Shown here: piece by piece, positions 1 to 10,081 of the stretch
Position numbering within the stretch: the first letter of the stretch is position 1
How the letters are laid out: every line of letters begins with the position of its first letter
Source: Spinellus fusiger
Taxonomy: Eukaryota; Mucoromycota; Mucoromycetes; Mucorales; Phycomycetaceae
Assembly (NCBI GenBank): GCA_025094145.1
Contig: JALLLS010000014.1
Coordinates: 124,001 to 188,000, forward strand
Reading direction: 5' to 3'
DNA: 64,000 nucleotides
Program-made: the position numbers and the translations under genes
Notes under the pieces: generated by a model
Told to the model about the DNA's origin: nothing
What the model saw: only the letters and a program-made list of their open reading frames with translations
Databases searched by the model: none

Positions 1-39
1 GTGTAAAAAAGTAGCAAGACAGCCTCTACTAGTACAGAC

Positions 40-711
40 ATGCCAAACAAAAGTAAGAAAATAAGAAACGTTCTGCCTGCCTGGAAGCGTGCCACCAAAG
101 CCTACAGGCACTATGCAAAAAATATCAATGATGAAAAACCATTCCCAATCAGCCTCAATCAAATGATCAAGTTCATCAAGTTCAAGAGAGAAACAAACTC
201 TTACAAATCATTGCGTTGGTACATGGATGCTTTTAAGCATAATCCTACTCATAGCATTTTATGGAACACCTACATGAGAAACAACCCCTCACTGATTCAG
301 CTTTTGGATCAGTATAAAAAGGAGGATTTACTTCTTAATAGAGGGAAATCACAACCGCCAAACAAGTATAACCCTTACTGTTTAAACATAAACCCTCGTC
401 CTCGGTCACATCCTCTTGCTCTTCCTCCTCATAAGCTGAATCCGTCAAATAAGCCCTCACAAATGGTTGTAGAAGACCTTGACCATTACACTCCTCCTGT
501 AGTAGAGTGTTCTGACAAGAAATTCAATATACCTCTACCTGTTGTTGTCATCTCATTATCAGAGGGTTTGCAAAGAATATCTCAACTCAGAAATGCAACT
601 ACCAAACCATTGAAATTGGCAATAAGAAACCCAGGTCGATTGACAGAAGACAGTACTATCAGTCAACCAGATACAAACCACACTGTTGGTTGGAAAGATA
701 AACTACTATGA
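40..711 (+). CDS. unrecognised ORF, 223 codons
   Basis: A single uninterrupted reading frame starting at an ATG and ending at TGA. I do not recognise the protein. The N-terminal ~100 residues are basic and look helical, and the part around residues 45-80 (SYKSLRWYMDAF, ILWNTYM) loosely resembles an N-terminal DNA-binding domain of a tyrosine recombinase. No catalytic R..HxxR..Y domain follows. The C-terminal half is Pro/Ser/Asn-rich and low complexity. It sits directly upstream of a broken Tc1 transposase in repeat-rich DNA, so a mobile-element origin is more likely than a host gene. It may continue upstream of the window. Confidence 0.35.
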   Translation: MPNKSKKIRNVLPAWKRATKAYRHYAKNINDEKPFPISLNQMIKFIKFKRETNSYKSLRWYMDAFKHNPTHSILWNTYMRNNPSLIQLLDQYKKEDLLLNRGKSQPPNKYNPYCLNINPRPRSHPLALPPHKLNPSNKPSQMVVEDLDHYTPPVVECSDKKFNIPLPVVVISLSEGLQRISQLRNATTKPLKLAIRNPGRLTEDSTISQPDTNHTVGWKDKLL

Positions 712-846
712 ATGAAGTGACAGAGTAAAAGTAATTTCGTTTTAAAAATTCCGGGCAATTTCTATACCAAGACTAATAAACATACACTATTTCTTTTCTC
801 TTCTCATAACACTACTATTCTTATCATCTCTTCACCTTCCAACACC

Positions 847-1545
847 ATGAACATCTTTATTAGAATCTCTGAGATGTATGAAAAGTATACCATCATTGAT
901 ACTCTCTCAGCTATCATCTACCAGGTGCTGAACCTGAGATCTACTCAGGCCGAGGTATCTTGCATGTTTAACGTGTCTACCTCCGCTGTGAGAGACACAG
1001 TAAAGCAGTACAAAAAAATCAACCAAGTTAAGCCCTCACCCAAGAGTGTCAGAGAAAGAAAGCTTGACCACAGGGCCCTCTGGTGGTTGAGAAGAACAGT
1101 AATGAGCAACTCCCACCAGACCAAAGTCATCATCATGGCAAGCATGGCCATCAAGGCTTCAGATAAGACTCTGAAGAAGTACTTTGACGAAATAGGGTTC
1201 CACTCATCTAGTACATTGATGAAGCCTCTTTTGAAAGAAAGAAAAAAAGAAAAAGAACATGGAGGTAAGACTCTAGTGAACCCATGAGCACGTTGGTTGG
1301 ACTAATGAGCAGTGGCAAGAAGTTGTCTAGTCTGATGAGTCCAGAGTTAATCTCATGAGCTATTCCAGGGGTGATAGAGTCATCAGAAAGTATGGTACGG
1401 CCTTTGAACCCAAGAATGTTATGGAAACAGGGAAGTTTGGAGGTGGTGGTGTGACGGTATGGGTCGTTTTAGTGAGGAAGGTGTTGGGAGACTGGTCATA
1501 GTGGAGGGTAGGATAAACTCCGACAAGTACAGTTTAAAGTATTGT
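847..1545 (+). pseudogene. Tc1/mariner-type transposase remnant
   Basis: The first 146 codons (847-1287) form a paired-type helix-turn-helix region: STQAEVSCMFNVSTSAVRDTV is followed by a second basic helical region. After the stop at 1285-1287 the similarity continues in shifted frames: SDES at about 1330, then KFGGGGVTVW at about 1435-1470 and VGRLVIVEG at about 1485. These are the first-Asp and GGG blocks of the Tc1 DDE domain. The third catalytic block is absent, because the sequence is cut off at about 1540 by the left arm of a large inverted repeat. Several frameshifts and stops make it non-functional. Confidence 0.7.
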
Positions 1546-1926
1546 AATTAAAGGCAGTGGTTAATCTTAGAGGTATGTAGGTCTCAAGAGAGATTGACTA
1601 CCAACACAAGGACCGCACACAAAAGAGGGAATTGGGGGATGTACTTAACGGAGTAGTCCTTCTGCTAATTCAGAAAGAGTGATAACGGGGAACAAATAGT
1701 GTTCACCAACAATAGTGACAGAAAACTAAGAGAGTATGTAACCTACGGTGTTACAGGGACGGATAAAGAGATTGTGATAAAATAGAAAAAGGGTAAAAGA
1801 ATAGGAAGCACTGTTCGTTTCGATATTTAGAGCGAGCTTAGCCTCTACAATACGATTCAAAGGATACCAAGGAAAATTCAATGTTTATTAGAGAGGTCTA
1901 TCCAAAGGTATATATACACAATATTT
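1539..1926 (+). repeat. left arm of a ~385-bp inverted repeat
   Basis: This segment is nearly identical to the reverse complement of 6022-6406. Shared text runs from AATTAAAGGCAGTGG at the outer end to GGTATATATACACAATAT at the inner end, with only scattered substitutions. It truncates the Tc1 transposase remnant on its left. No ORF of note lies in the arm itself. Confidence 0.85.
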
Positions 1927-2027
1927 ACAAAAGAATGCAAGTCCTCTGAGACTAGCTATACCATTCTGAACTGCACAACATCTCATGGCAGTTCGAGCCG
2001 ACTGATAGACACTCTCGCCTATCATCA

Positions 2028-2200
2028 CAGTATTTTTTATTTTGGGTGTAAATGCTATTTGCGCATTGAGCCTAATAGTCACCTTATGAGATCTTTTGAA
2101 CAATTAAAAATAAACATATAAACACTTTAAATACTTAAGTGGAGAAATAATGGAATGAGTAGAGATGACAATACAGAAATGGACATTAGTTTGGGCTTGA
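2028..2200 (-). repeat. LINE 3'-tail fragment (minus orientation)
   Basis: The text from the TTTTTTATTTTGGGTGT block through CACCTTATGAG to the AACACTTTAAATAC block matches the far 3' end of the LINE copies at 2245-2795 and 59838-60400. It lies head-to-head with the next LINE tail and carries no coding capacity. Confidence 0.55.
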
Positions 2201-2244
2201 CCCCACAAGCTTCTCAAAAGCAATGATGGATAGAGGGGGTGTGG

Positions 2245-2795
2245 CAATGCCTGAGACAAAGTGAGGATCAATGATGTACTCTAAATAGAGCCATCAGCTG
2301 GTAGCTTGCTCATTGAGGCTGCTGATGGGTGTGTTGAGCGGGGAACGCCAACGCCCCCATAGAGTGCAAAGACTCTTCTACCACCCATTCTTAATCCGTT
2401 TATCAAGGCCAGAAGCTGCTAGTGTAGTTGTTGTATTTGTGTCCTCAGGATTGTCAGAGTTGCTCTAAGTATCCCTCATTGGATTTCGAATTGCCACAGG
2501 ATGAGGGTTATCTTTCTGATGTTCTGTTTTCCTTGCTGACTTTATATACTTTTGGATGTCCATTCTTAACTATCATTTACTATCATTTCTACTTATCTTT
2601 CATTATTTTCCTCTTATTTGGTGTTTTGTATTCTCTTATTCTTCTGTTTTATTTTTCTTTGCATTTATTTTTTCACTTAAGTATTTGAAATGTTTATGTG
2701 TTTATTTTTAATTGTTCAAACAATCTCATAGGGTGGCTAACATGCCCAATGCACGAATAGCAACCAACACCCAAAATAAAAAAATACTTTAAACT
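2245..2795 (+). repeat. LINE 3'-end fragment (plus orientation)
   Basis: This stretch matches the reverse complement of 59840-60405: the end of the LINE ORF (GSLLIEAADGYVE, at about 2295), then the 3' untranslated region with CTCAGGATTGTCAGAGTTGC and CATAGGGTGGCTAAC. The 86-codon ORF at 2428-2688 lies in this non-coding tail and matches an equally spurious ORF in the other copy. It is a 5'-truncated, dead LINE insertion. Confidence 0.75.
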
Positions 2796-5389
2796 GTAGT
2801 TATAATCAAGCACAGTACAGAAACAGGGGGTACTAGGCTTTTGTTTTTCAATTAAATTTAACTATGCTGAACACATTTGAGCCACTTTTTTGGAAGGTTT
2901 GTTCAACTTGTGGTGTTCCTTATAATATATGCCTATTTGTGACTTTATAGTCTACACTTTTAGGAAAAAAGCCACCAGAACAAGAGTCAATACTCTTCAG
3001 ACTAATCACAACACAAAACAGTAATATAATAGCAGCAGTATATACCAAGTGTAGGGTAGATATGTCCTTTATACTCTATAGGACACACGGTAAGCTCATG
3101 GATAAGAGTCATAAACGTGACTGGTCCAACGTTCAGCAAAAGAATCAATAGTAAAAAGATCGAGTTTGGATCGATTGTTCAATATGTGTTTAGCCTACAT
3201 AACTGTTCTATAGTAAAATATACTACACTTGGATTACAACCAATACAATCCATAAAGTAATAGTGAATAAGGTGGTGGGAATAAAGTAGCAAAGGCATCA
3301 GACAAAACCCATCGGGTATAAGCACAGTTAGAGAGTCTATCACACACGGGACACCCCCTATTTTTTTTTACGTTTTTTCTCAGCCCCATAATCAAACTGA
3401 GAATAATATTCCTTTTTTAACCAGTACAGTTCACTTCCTTGGTGCTACAACTTTATGCGTCCAAGTGATATAGTATTTGCATAATTAACAGAGAAAGAAA
3501 TGAGTATGTGTTGTTTTATTAAAAATAATAATAAGTGAAAGTATTTGTTATCAAAGTAACCTGTAATTAATTGTGGCAACATAGGCATCAATCGCAGAGC
3601 AATGTTTTGGCTCATATTCTAGAAGTGAGAATACCCACATACTTATTCGAGATTGGATCTACTTCAGAAATTGAGACAGGATCAGACTCAATCTTGATTA
3701 TATAAAGGCTTATATTTCTGTGTACGCCTTTTTTCAAACAATAATGCTAGCTCTTATTGAATAGAGTGTATTAAACCTGTTTACAATAGTTTTTCAAGTG
3801 GGATTATTTCATAATAATTTTCATAATACTAAGAACAAGATGTGTGTTTGGTAATAAAGAGCTACATTTATCAAATATATATGCTATAGTTTTCTTAGCT
3901 AATCGTATACTTTAATAAACTATGCTAATTGAGATTACAATATCAGTGTCTCTTTAAATGCATTGACACAATTCTTCAACATCTTCAACAAACTCAAGAT
4001 CTAAAATACTTAGTCTCCTATACTATCAACACCTTTTACTTCTCAATCCGAGAGTAGCACAACTATTAAAATTGAAAGTAATTGTATGCGGCTACAATTG
4101 ATTCAATGATTAAAGAGCATGCCTATGTACAATTCAAGTGCCACACCAGACACAATATAACTATCACCATAATATGTCTTACATGATGACAAAAAAAACC
4201 CACTTGATTCTACTGATCATAAGACCTTTTTTTAATAATAAAAGTGAGTTTATATCAAAAGATAAGATATTATGGCCCAAGATGTCTAATAATAGACAAA
4301 AAAAAAGTTAATTGGTATATAAAAATCAACATTATTTCGGCAGTTCAAAGTCAATACCGCTCATAATTGTACTGATATATTTGCACTGCTGGTAAATAGA
4401 TCACACATCTATCTAGCGCAATGGCAAGTTGGAAATAATAATAATAAAAAGCCAGCTGATGATTTTACCTACTCATTGCTGTACTATTCACCATGCAAAT
4501 GATATGTATTCTGAAAGAGATACTATATTTGAAAGACACTTCATACACTATCCATATTACTACTGATATTTTCCTATTATATATTCAGTTTTATCTATTT
4601 ATCATAAACATGGCATTTAAATAGAGAGAACTCTTGTTTATCAGACTAGTAATGCATGTAAGCTTATGCTGGATATAAAATATAAAAAAGTACTTTGCAA
4701 ATGCTCTTGTTTGTGAGGAAAATAAGACACACATTAAACTAGTGTCTAGAGATGGTAGTCTGTATATTGTATTATTATTTTACAATACATAAAAGAAATG
4801 TAAATAAATATGAGGATATATGTCATCATATACGTTTATTTATAACCCATTACAATCATTAAAAATAAACACAGACACAGACACAGACACAAGAATCAAG
4901 GTAAGGACTCACACAAAGAGAATGGTATTCAGTCTTACTTACTATCGGGTTTAATATGTGCCTTCGCCTTCATCTTTCGGATTATCCACTTGTCTCATAA
5001 CGATAAAAGCTTCAAATGCAATATCGCCATCTCAAACCTGCTACTCAAAATAAAAATATAATTTTTATGTACTAGCACACTCACGAGGAAAGAAGAACAA
5101 GCCGTCGACATTACCACCTAAACAACTATATCTCAAGTAAAAAAAAGCTGTGATATTCTTAATAATATTTGATTATATATCCAGAAAGGTAAGTCTGTGG
5201 CAGAGATAAGACAAAGGGATCTAAAGTATAGCACTGTCTATGTAGTTAAACAAAAAGTAAACAGCCCTCTTTGGTGAAAATCAAGACAACACCATTCTCT
5301 CTCTCTAGAATATTCTGCTGGTCAGAATATATACTCATGCTCTGGTGAACAAACTGTTATGTTGAGTACCTAGCCTGAATCTTTTATCG
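2796..5389. other. AT-rich gap, no gene recognised
   Basis: About 2.6 kb of strongly AT-rich sequence with stops in all frames. I see no coding signal, RNA gene or recognisable element. Together with its flanks it fills the space between the 385-bp inverted arms. A short (ACAGAC)n run lies near 4870. Confidence 0.5.
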
Positions 5390-5887
5390 ATGAAGTATCC
5401 ACTGATCTCAACTCCTCTTTTGTCGGGCCATCCATTCAATGGACTCAAGTCGATAATATACATGCCGTTTAATCGAGCCTCTGGTGAGTCAAACTATGGA
5501 TTCAAGTCTTATTCTACATTATCTAATATACCGTCTAAGAAAACACCTGCAAAATACAAGTACAGTCTTGGTACAACAAATATTACTGCCATTGTTTCCA
5601 AGATATTCAAGGATTTTAGCTGATCATTATCTGAGCTAAACATTTTATCTGTTGGTGAACAATTGACTGGATATAATTCTGGATCTGGCATTCCTACTTC
5701 TACTCCTACAAAGGAAGCATCCAGTACGGACAAGCTCATAGTCAAGTCTGTAACAACAACAACAACAACAGATATAACACTGTTTACTTTCAAATCCTTG
5801 TTTGGAATATTAATATCCCAAGTAAAGAACCAAATATTAAGTTCCTGTCCATCTTCTAAGGATGATTCAAGTCAATTAGATGGATGA
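5390..5887 (+). pseudogene. degenerate ORF inside the inverted-repeat unit
   Basis: Two plus-strand ORFs (5390-5623, 77 codons; 5663-5887, 74 codons) are separated by a single stop region and look like pieces of one Ser/Thr-rich reading frame. I do not recognise a domain. Codon composition is more gene-like than the surrounding AT-rich DNA. They end just before the right inverted arm, so they could be cargo of that unit. Confidence 0.3.
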
Positions 5888-6021
5888 TCCAAAACTATAT
5901 AGAGACCTATTAGTACTGTAATGATAGACAATAATGTCTATCTGTTGGCTCGGAAGTTACTGAGACGTTGATTGATATATATCGAAATAGCTAAATACAT
6001 AGGACTAGCATTCCACTGACG

Positions 6022-6406
6022 ATATTGTGTATATATACCTTTGGATAGACCTCTCTAATAAACATTGAATTTTCCTTGGTATCCTTTGAATCGTATTGTA
6101 GAGGCTAAGCTCGCTCTAAATATCGAAACGAACAGTGCTTCCTATTCTTTTACCCTTTTTCTATTTTATCACAATCTCTTTATCCGTCCCTGTAACACCG
6201 TAGGTTACATACTCTCTTAGTTTTCTGTCACTATTGTTGGTGAACACTATTTGTTCCCCGTTATCACTCTTTCTGAATTAGCAGAAGGACTACTCCGTTA
6301 AGTACATCCCCCAATTCCCTCTTTTGTGTGCGGTCCTTGTGTTGGTAGTCAATCTCTCTTGAGACCTACGTACCTCTAAGATCAACCACTGCCTTTAATT
6401 ATAGTA
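6022..6406 (-). repeat. right arm of the ~385-bp inverted repeat
   Basis: Inverted partner of 1539-1926, facing it across about 4.1 kb. The arms could be terminal inverted repeats of one composite element or two oppositely oriented copies of one dispersed repeat. I could not recognise a target-site duplication at the outer edges. Confidence 0.85.
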
Positions 6407-7360
6407 CCCTATCTACTATCTCTGCTGCCACAGGCAGAGTTCATCAAGAAACAAGTATCCAAGTACTCTGGATCGCTTGAAAAAGTGTTTGGTTATGATG
6501 ACACAACATTCTCAGTGACGACAAGAAATTTTACTGAAGCATCCACAAATACAATACCACTTCCAAGTGTGAATACTGGTCCGAGGGTAGGAAACACTTC
6601 TACTGTATCATGGTATCCTACCATTGAATAGACATAGCCATATGATTGTCAATATCAACCTGTGCATTGATGACATTAGGCCGACTACTATGACTTTTGA
6701 ATTACCAGATGCTGAACAAAACGCATTGGATGCACTGAAAAGGCTTCTGAGTAGTCATAATCAAAGGTACAACAATATTATGATCAACTCTTGACCACAC
6801 TATGCAGATATAGTGGAAAGCACAATGCTATACACTAATTCTCTGAGTCAAGTAAGTACAAAGGGCTATGACCAATAACAAAGACATCTAATGACGAGAT
6901 CAGTAGCCCTTGAATACCATAGCTATCGGTATTTGTGGTAAGCTTCAGTCAGTAGAAGGTTTATCTGTCACAGTCAAGGATCTGCTACATTATACTGCTA
7001 ATGACAGTTTTGTACTGTAAACATACAAAAATCAACTTGGGAATTCAATACTGTCTTGAATATAGCTCTGGGGATATACAAGTCTATCTTTGTTTGCCTG
7101 TGATTGGCCTGTCTACTCACTTATGATCTAGTTACTTCTTTCCATTGGTAATTCATATCAATGGTCAGTTGGATAAGTACAAGAAGTTACCCTTGGAACC
7201 AAAACAATAGCAGAGTCATGGATTGGTGATAGGATAGGGCCACTTTAGGGCATTGTTAAGACTGTCCAATCAAAGAATTGTATCCTTCCGGCCTCTACTC
7301 CTTATGTATCTTGTATCCGTGCCATGTAAGAAACCACCGGATCTATTATGTTCAGAACCA
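6407..7360 (+). pseudogene. remains of an unidentified protein-coding region
   Basis: Immediately outside the right inverted arm a plus-strand frame reads through about 70 codons from 6419 (AEFIKKQVSKYSG to NTGPRVGNTSTVSWYPTIE) before a stop. Shorter in-frame pieces follow to about 7350, for example ELPDAEQNALDALKRLL. The text has protein-like composition but is broken by many stops. I do not recognise the family. A transposon or viral-type structural protein is a guess only. Confidence 0.3.
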
Positions 7361-7434
7361 GAAAATTTATTCATAGTGTTGTAAATGTGAAGGGGTCTCC
7401 TTTCCTTGAAACACATATAGGACAAGGGAGGGAG

Positions 7435-7600
7435 AATCCATCCCTGAATTTACTGAGAAGCTATTACTGTATAACTTGGATCTTTGTAGCATAGAAAAAA
7501 TATGTATATAAATAGACCAAGATTCATACAATGAATCTTTGAGAAATATATCCTTTAATTCAAACAAACACACCTCTTGTTTTTTTGTTTTTTTTTGGGT
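7435..7600 (-). repeat. dispersed repeat, copy 1
   Basis: The block with AACTTGGATCTTTGTAGCAT, AAGATTCATACAATGAATCT and AAACACACCTCTTGTTTT is repeated in inverse orientation at 59690-59833. The end TACAGT(C)ACACCTCTTG recurs at 7793, suggesting a small Tc1-like non-autonomous element. It contains no true gene. Confidence 0.6.
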
Positions 7601-7839
7601 TTTCCAACAATAGTATCATAAATTAGAAAGTATTTGATCCCTGGCATATTAATATGCTAGAAATCCTTCTTATGCTTTTGGAAAGGATTGCTTTTGCAAT
7701 TTCTATATAGACTAATGTATTCAATAGAATAAATATATAAGTTATCTATCTATTAGATAGAAAGCTTTGCGAAATATATTTCTTATACAGTCACACCTCT
7801 TGTTTCTGATTTTTTGAACAATACCTAGTGGAGCTGAAC

Positions 7840-8660
7840 TGTAAGCTCACAAGTCATTGAAGTAAGTGTATAATGTAATATATAAACCTCAAAAGAAAGT
7901 TGAATCTTGGTAATGAGGCAATGTCAATCATCAGTATAACACAGTGAGTGTATTTCCACACTAAAAGGGTACTATAGACTCCTAAAAATAGATATAGATA
8001 TCTTTACAGTGGATGGCTCTGAGTCTCGTTCCTTTGTATTTTCTGAAGATGAGCTATTGATTTATGCTTTTCAACAAGGTAGATATGATATCTTGCACCA
8101 GATAGTTATCTATCTATCTATCTTAATAGTAATAATAATAATAAAAGGCAGTGAAACGACATTCAATAGCAACAATTTAGTGTCCAACAAATCACCCAAA
8201 ATATAATCTTATATCCAATAAGGTATTTTTTAGGCCTATTAGAAGAGGGTAACGGAGAGAAAAGAGTAAGATCATCCACAGAATTAGACAGAATTTGAGT
8301 ACGGTTCTGGTGGACACAATGCTGTTTACTATTGTAAGATGGAGCCAATAATTGTATTTCAAGCATAGGATAGAGGTAACAGATAGTGATGAATACCAAA
8401 AGAGGTCCCAACACAATAGATACTACTTTTTTTTTTTTTTTTTAAAAAAAAAGATATTGTTCTATTGGTACTATTGGTACTATAAGCTCTTTCTTTCTTT
8501 CTTTCTTTCTTTCTTTGAAGACTACAAAGACTCTTTACTCTATACTCTTTGTGTTTATATAGCCATCATAATAGGAAAGTGGAGATCTAGAGTCTAGAAG
8601 GAGGTTTAAAGTAAAAGAATGCTGCCATGGATGGCCTTTCTTTAGTGTATGTATGTATGT
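7840..8660. other. gap with simple repeats, no gene recognised
   Basis: Contains (CTAT)n near 8110, (AAT)n near 8130, a T-run followed by an A-run at 8428-8452 and (CTTT)n at 8490-8515. Short ORFs here have no recognisable domain. Confidence 0.5.
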
Positions 8661-8723
8661 TAATGCTCTTATTTGCTATTTAGGAGTGGCGTGCCAACAA
8701 GTGAGACAGATCCAAAGGAATAG

Positions 8724-9290
8724 CTATCCACAGATCCATAGAAAGTCAATCCCCTGTTTTCTGCTTCTTCTTTCATCTGTGCAGATGTATCTATTACACT
8801 TACAGCAGCCTGTTTCTGCGCCTGTAGGATATCTTCGTAGTCTCTTTTCAAAGAGAGGTGGTGCTGGTAACTCTTGCTGAGAGTGGAATGTCCAACGACC
8901 GGCTTCTGTCAAAGGGGGTTCTGGTATCTGAATATTGATGGCCTGGTAGTTGGCCTGGACAGGAATAGTAGACAGACGGGAATGAGGAGAGTTCATGGCA
9001 TGAGGAGAGTTGGCTGCTGCTACGGTAGATGACATGGGCAGAGTGCTGGTTCTGACGGGTGGAGGAGGAGCAGGAATCCCCCTTCTTGATGGATCAGAAG
9101 ACACAGCAGAACGAGGGGGTGGTGGTGGAGCTCTTCCTCTCATGGAAGAAGTGTGTTGTGTCTCCATTGACATGTGCACGTGAGACAAAGAAGCGTGCAT
9201 TTCTGACCCATCCCCACCACCGTCTCGTAAGTCCTGAGAGGATAAATATTTATCCAGAAGAGATGGCCTTCTTTCTCTTACAAGACACAC
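8724..9290 (-). CDS. WIP/verprolin-like proline-rich protein (partial model)
   Basis: The long minus-strand exon encodes proline runs (APPPPP, IPAPPPPVR), a Ser-rich linker, then GRWTFHSQQELPAPPLFEKR followed by RRYPTG. The order proline-rich region, (G)R-aromatic-x-FH...LP.P..F and a (K/R)xYP(S/T)G tail is what I know from the WASP-binding C-terminus of WIP/verprolin proteins, which stabilise WASP and promote Arp2/3-dependent actin assembly. The N-terminal WH2 exon is not located. A probable acceptor (CTGTAG) lies at about 9295, and the true start is upstream, before the NDUFA5 stop at 9508. A second frame (8669-8851) also looks protein-like, so the last codons are uncertain. Confidence 0.45.
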   Translation of the reverse strand: MCLVRERRPSLLDKYLSSQDLRDGGGDGSEMHASLSHVHMSMETQHTSSMRGRAPPPPPRSAVSSDPSRRGIPAPPPPVRTSTLPMSSTVAAANSPHAMNSPHSRLSTIPVQANYQAINIQIPEPPLTEAGRWTFHSQQELPAPPLFEKRLRRYPTGAETGCCKCNRYICTDERRSRKQGIDFLWICG

Positions 9291-9507
9291 TGCCTACAGG
9301 GACGTCTTTTTCATTTTTTCTCTTTCTCTCTGTCCCATCTCTTCTCATGTCTTGTTTTATTCTTCTCATTACGTGTTGCTATAATAGTGACGTCTCTCAC
9401 TCTCACTCTCTTCTTCCTTGTCCCTTTTTCTTCTACCGGCCTATCTTATCTCTAGTATGCCATCCTGTATCCCGTGATCAAAGGTGTGCTTTTTTTATAT
9501 AAAATGC

Positions 9508-9973
9508 CTAGCTCTTATAGTTGCTTATGTAGTCCCATTGGCCCTTGGGAATAGCAGTCTCAAGTGACTCCCATGGTTTCCACTGCTCCATATTGCCTAC
9601 CAACGTAAGCTCTTCCTCTGCCTGGATAATCACTTCTTCAATTTGACCTGCATTCAACTGGGCCTCAATAACAGCTACTTCTTCTGTTGACTGCACTACA
9701 GACAGTCTCTGCTGTGTCAGTGCTTCTGTGGACTGTCTGTAGACAGCAGTAGGAGGAAGACGTGCTAGTGCCTCGAGGGTGATGGTGTAGATTTGGATAA
9801 GGTGAGGGCGTGGGTGAGGGTGGACGGGAATACCAGCAATGCCAGTGGACACCTTGGGTTGGTAGATACAGTTACTAAACTGCAGTTTCTCTGCCTGGGA
9901 CTGTTCCTAAGAAAGAGGCTTTTCATTTCTTTACCTTGGTCACTGCTTGAAAGAGAGGACGAGAGAACAACAT
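9508..9973 (-). CDS. NDUFA5: NADH:ubiquinone oxidoreductase subunit NDUFA5 (B13/NUO-29.9 type)
   Basis: An accessory subunit of mitochondrial complex I, on the matrix arm. Exon 1 (9973-9935) encodes MLFSRPLFQAVTK, a likely mitochondrial leader. Exon 2 (9906-9508) carries the family signature: TGIAGIPVHPHPRPHL, YRQSTEALTQQRLSVV, GQIEEVIIQAEEEL and the C-terminal EQWKPWE..PKGQWDYI. The spliced product is 145 residues, close to the usual length of animal B13. Without splicing, the frame hits a stop 12 bases after exon 1. The intervening intron is 28 nt with AAG|GTAAAG and CTTAG|G borders. A downstream CAG would give an in-frame 40-nt alternative. Presence of this gene excludes complex I-lacking yeasts. 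Confidence 0.9.
9907..9934 (-). other. 28-nt intron of NDUFA5
   Basis: On the minus strand the donor is AAG|GTAAAG and the acceptor is TTCTTAG|GAACAG. Removing the 28 bases joins codon 13 to codon 14 in frame. Leaving it in gives AAG GTA AAG AAA TGA. The next in-frame acceptor (CCCAG|GCAGAG) would make it 40 nt. Confidence 0.6.
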
Positions 9974-10081
9974 GAAGCAAAAAGAGCTAGCAAAGAGGAG
10001 AGGACTAAGAAAAGAGAGCTTGCCTAGTCAACAAAACAATCATTGACGTCACACCTAATGACTCCGCCCCACTGTGGAGAT

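Noticed and set aside
40..711. Crypton-type tyrosine recombinase
   Set aside because: Only a vague N-terminal resemblance. No catalytic Arg/His/Tyr motifs in the frame.
2428..2688. 86-codon ORF conserved with 59900-60205
   Set aside because: Both copies lie in the LINE 3' tail, so similarity reflects the repeat, not a shared gene.
8669..8851. protein-like ORF overlapping the WIP-like exon in another frame
   Set aside because: The overlapping frame with the LPAPPLFEKR and RRYPTG motifs matches a known family, so this one is taken as a shadow, though the choice is not certain.
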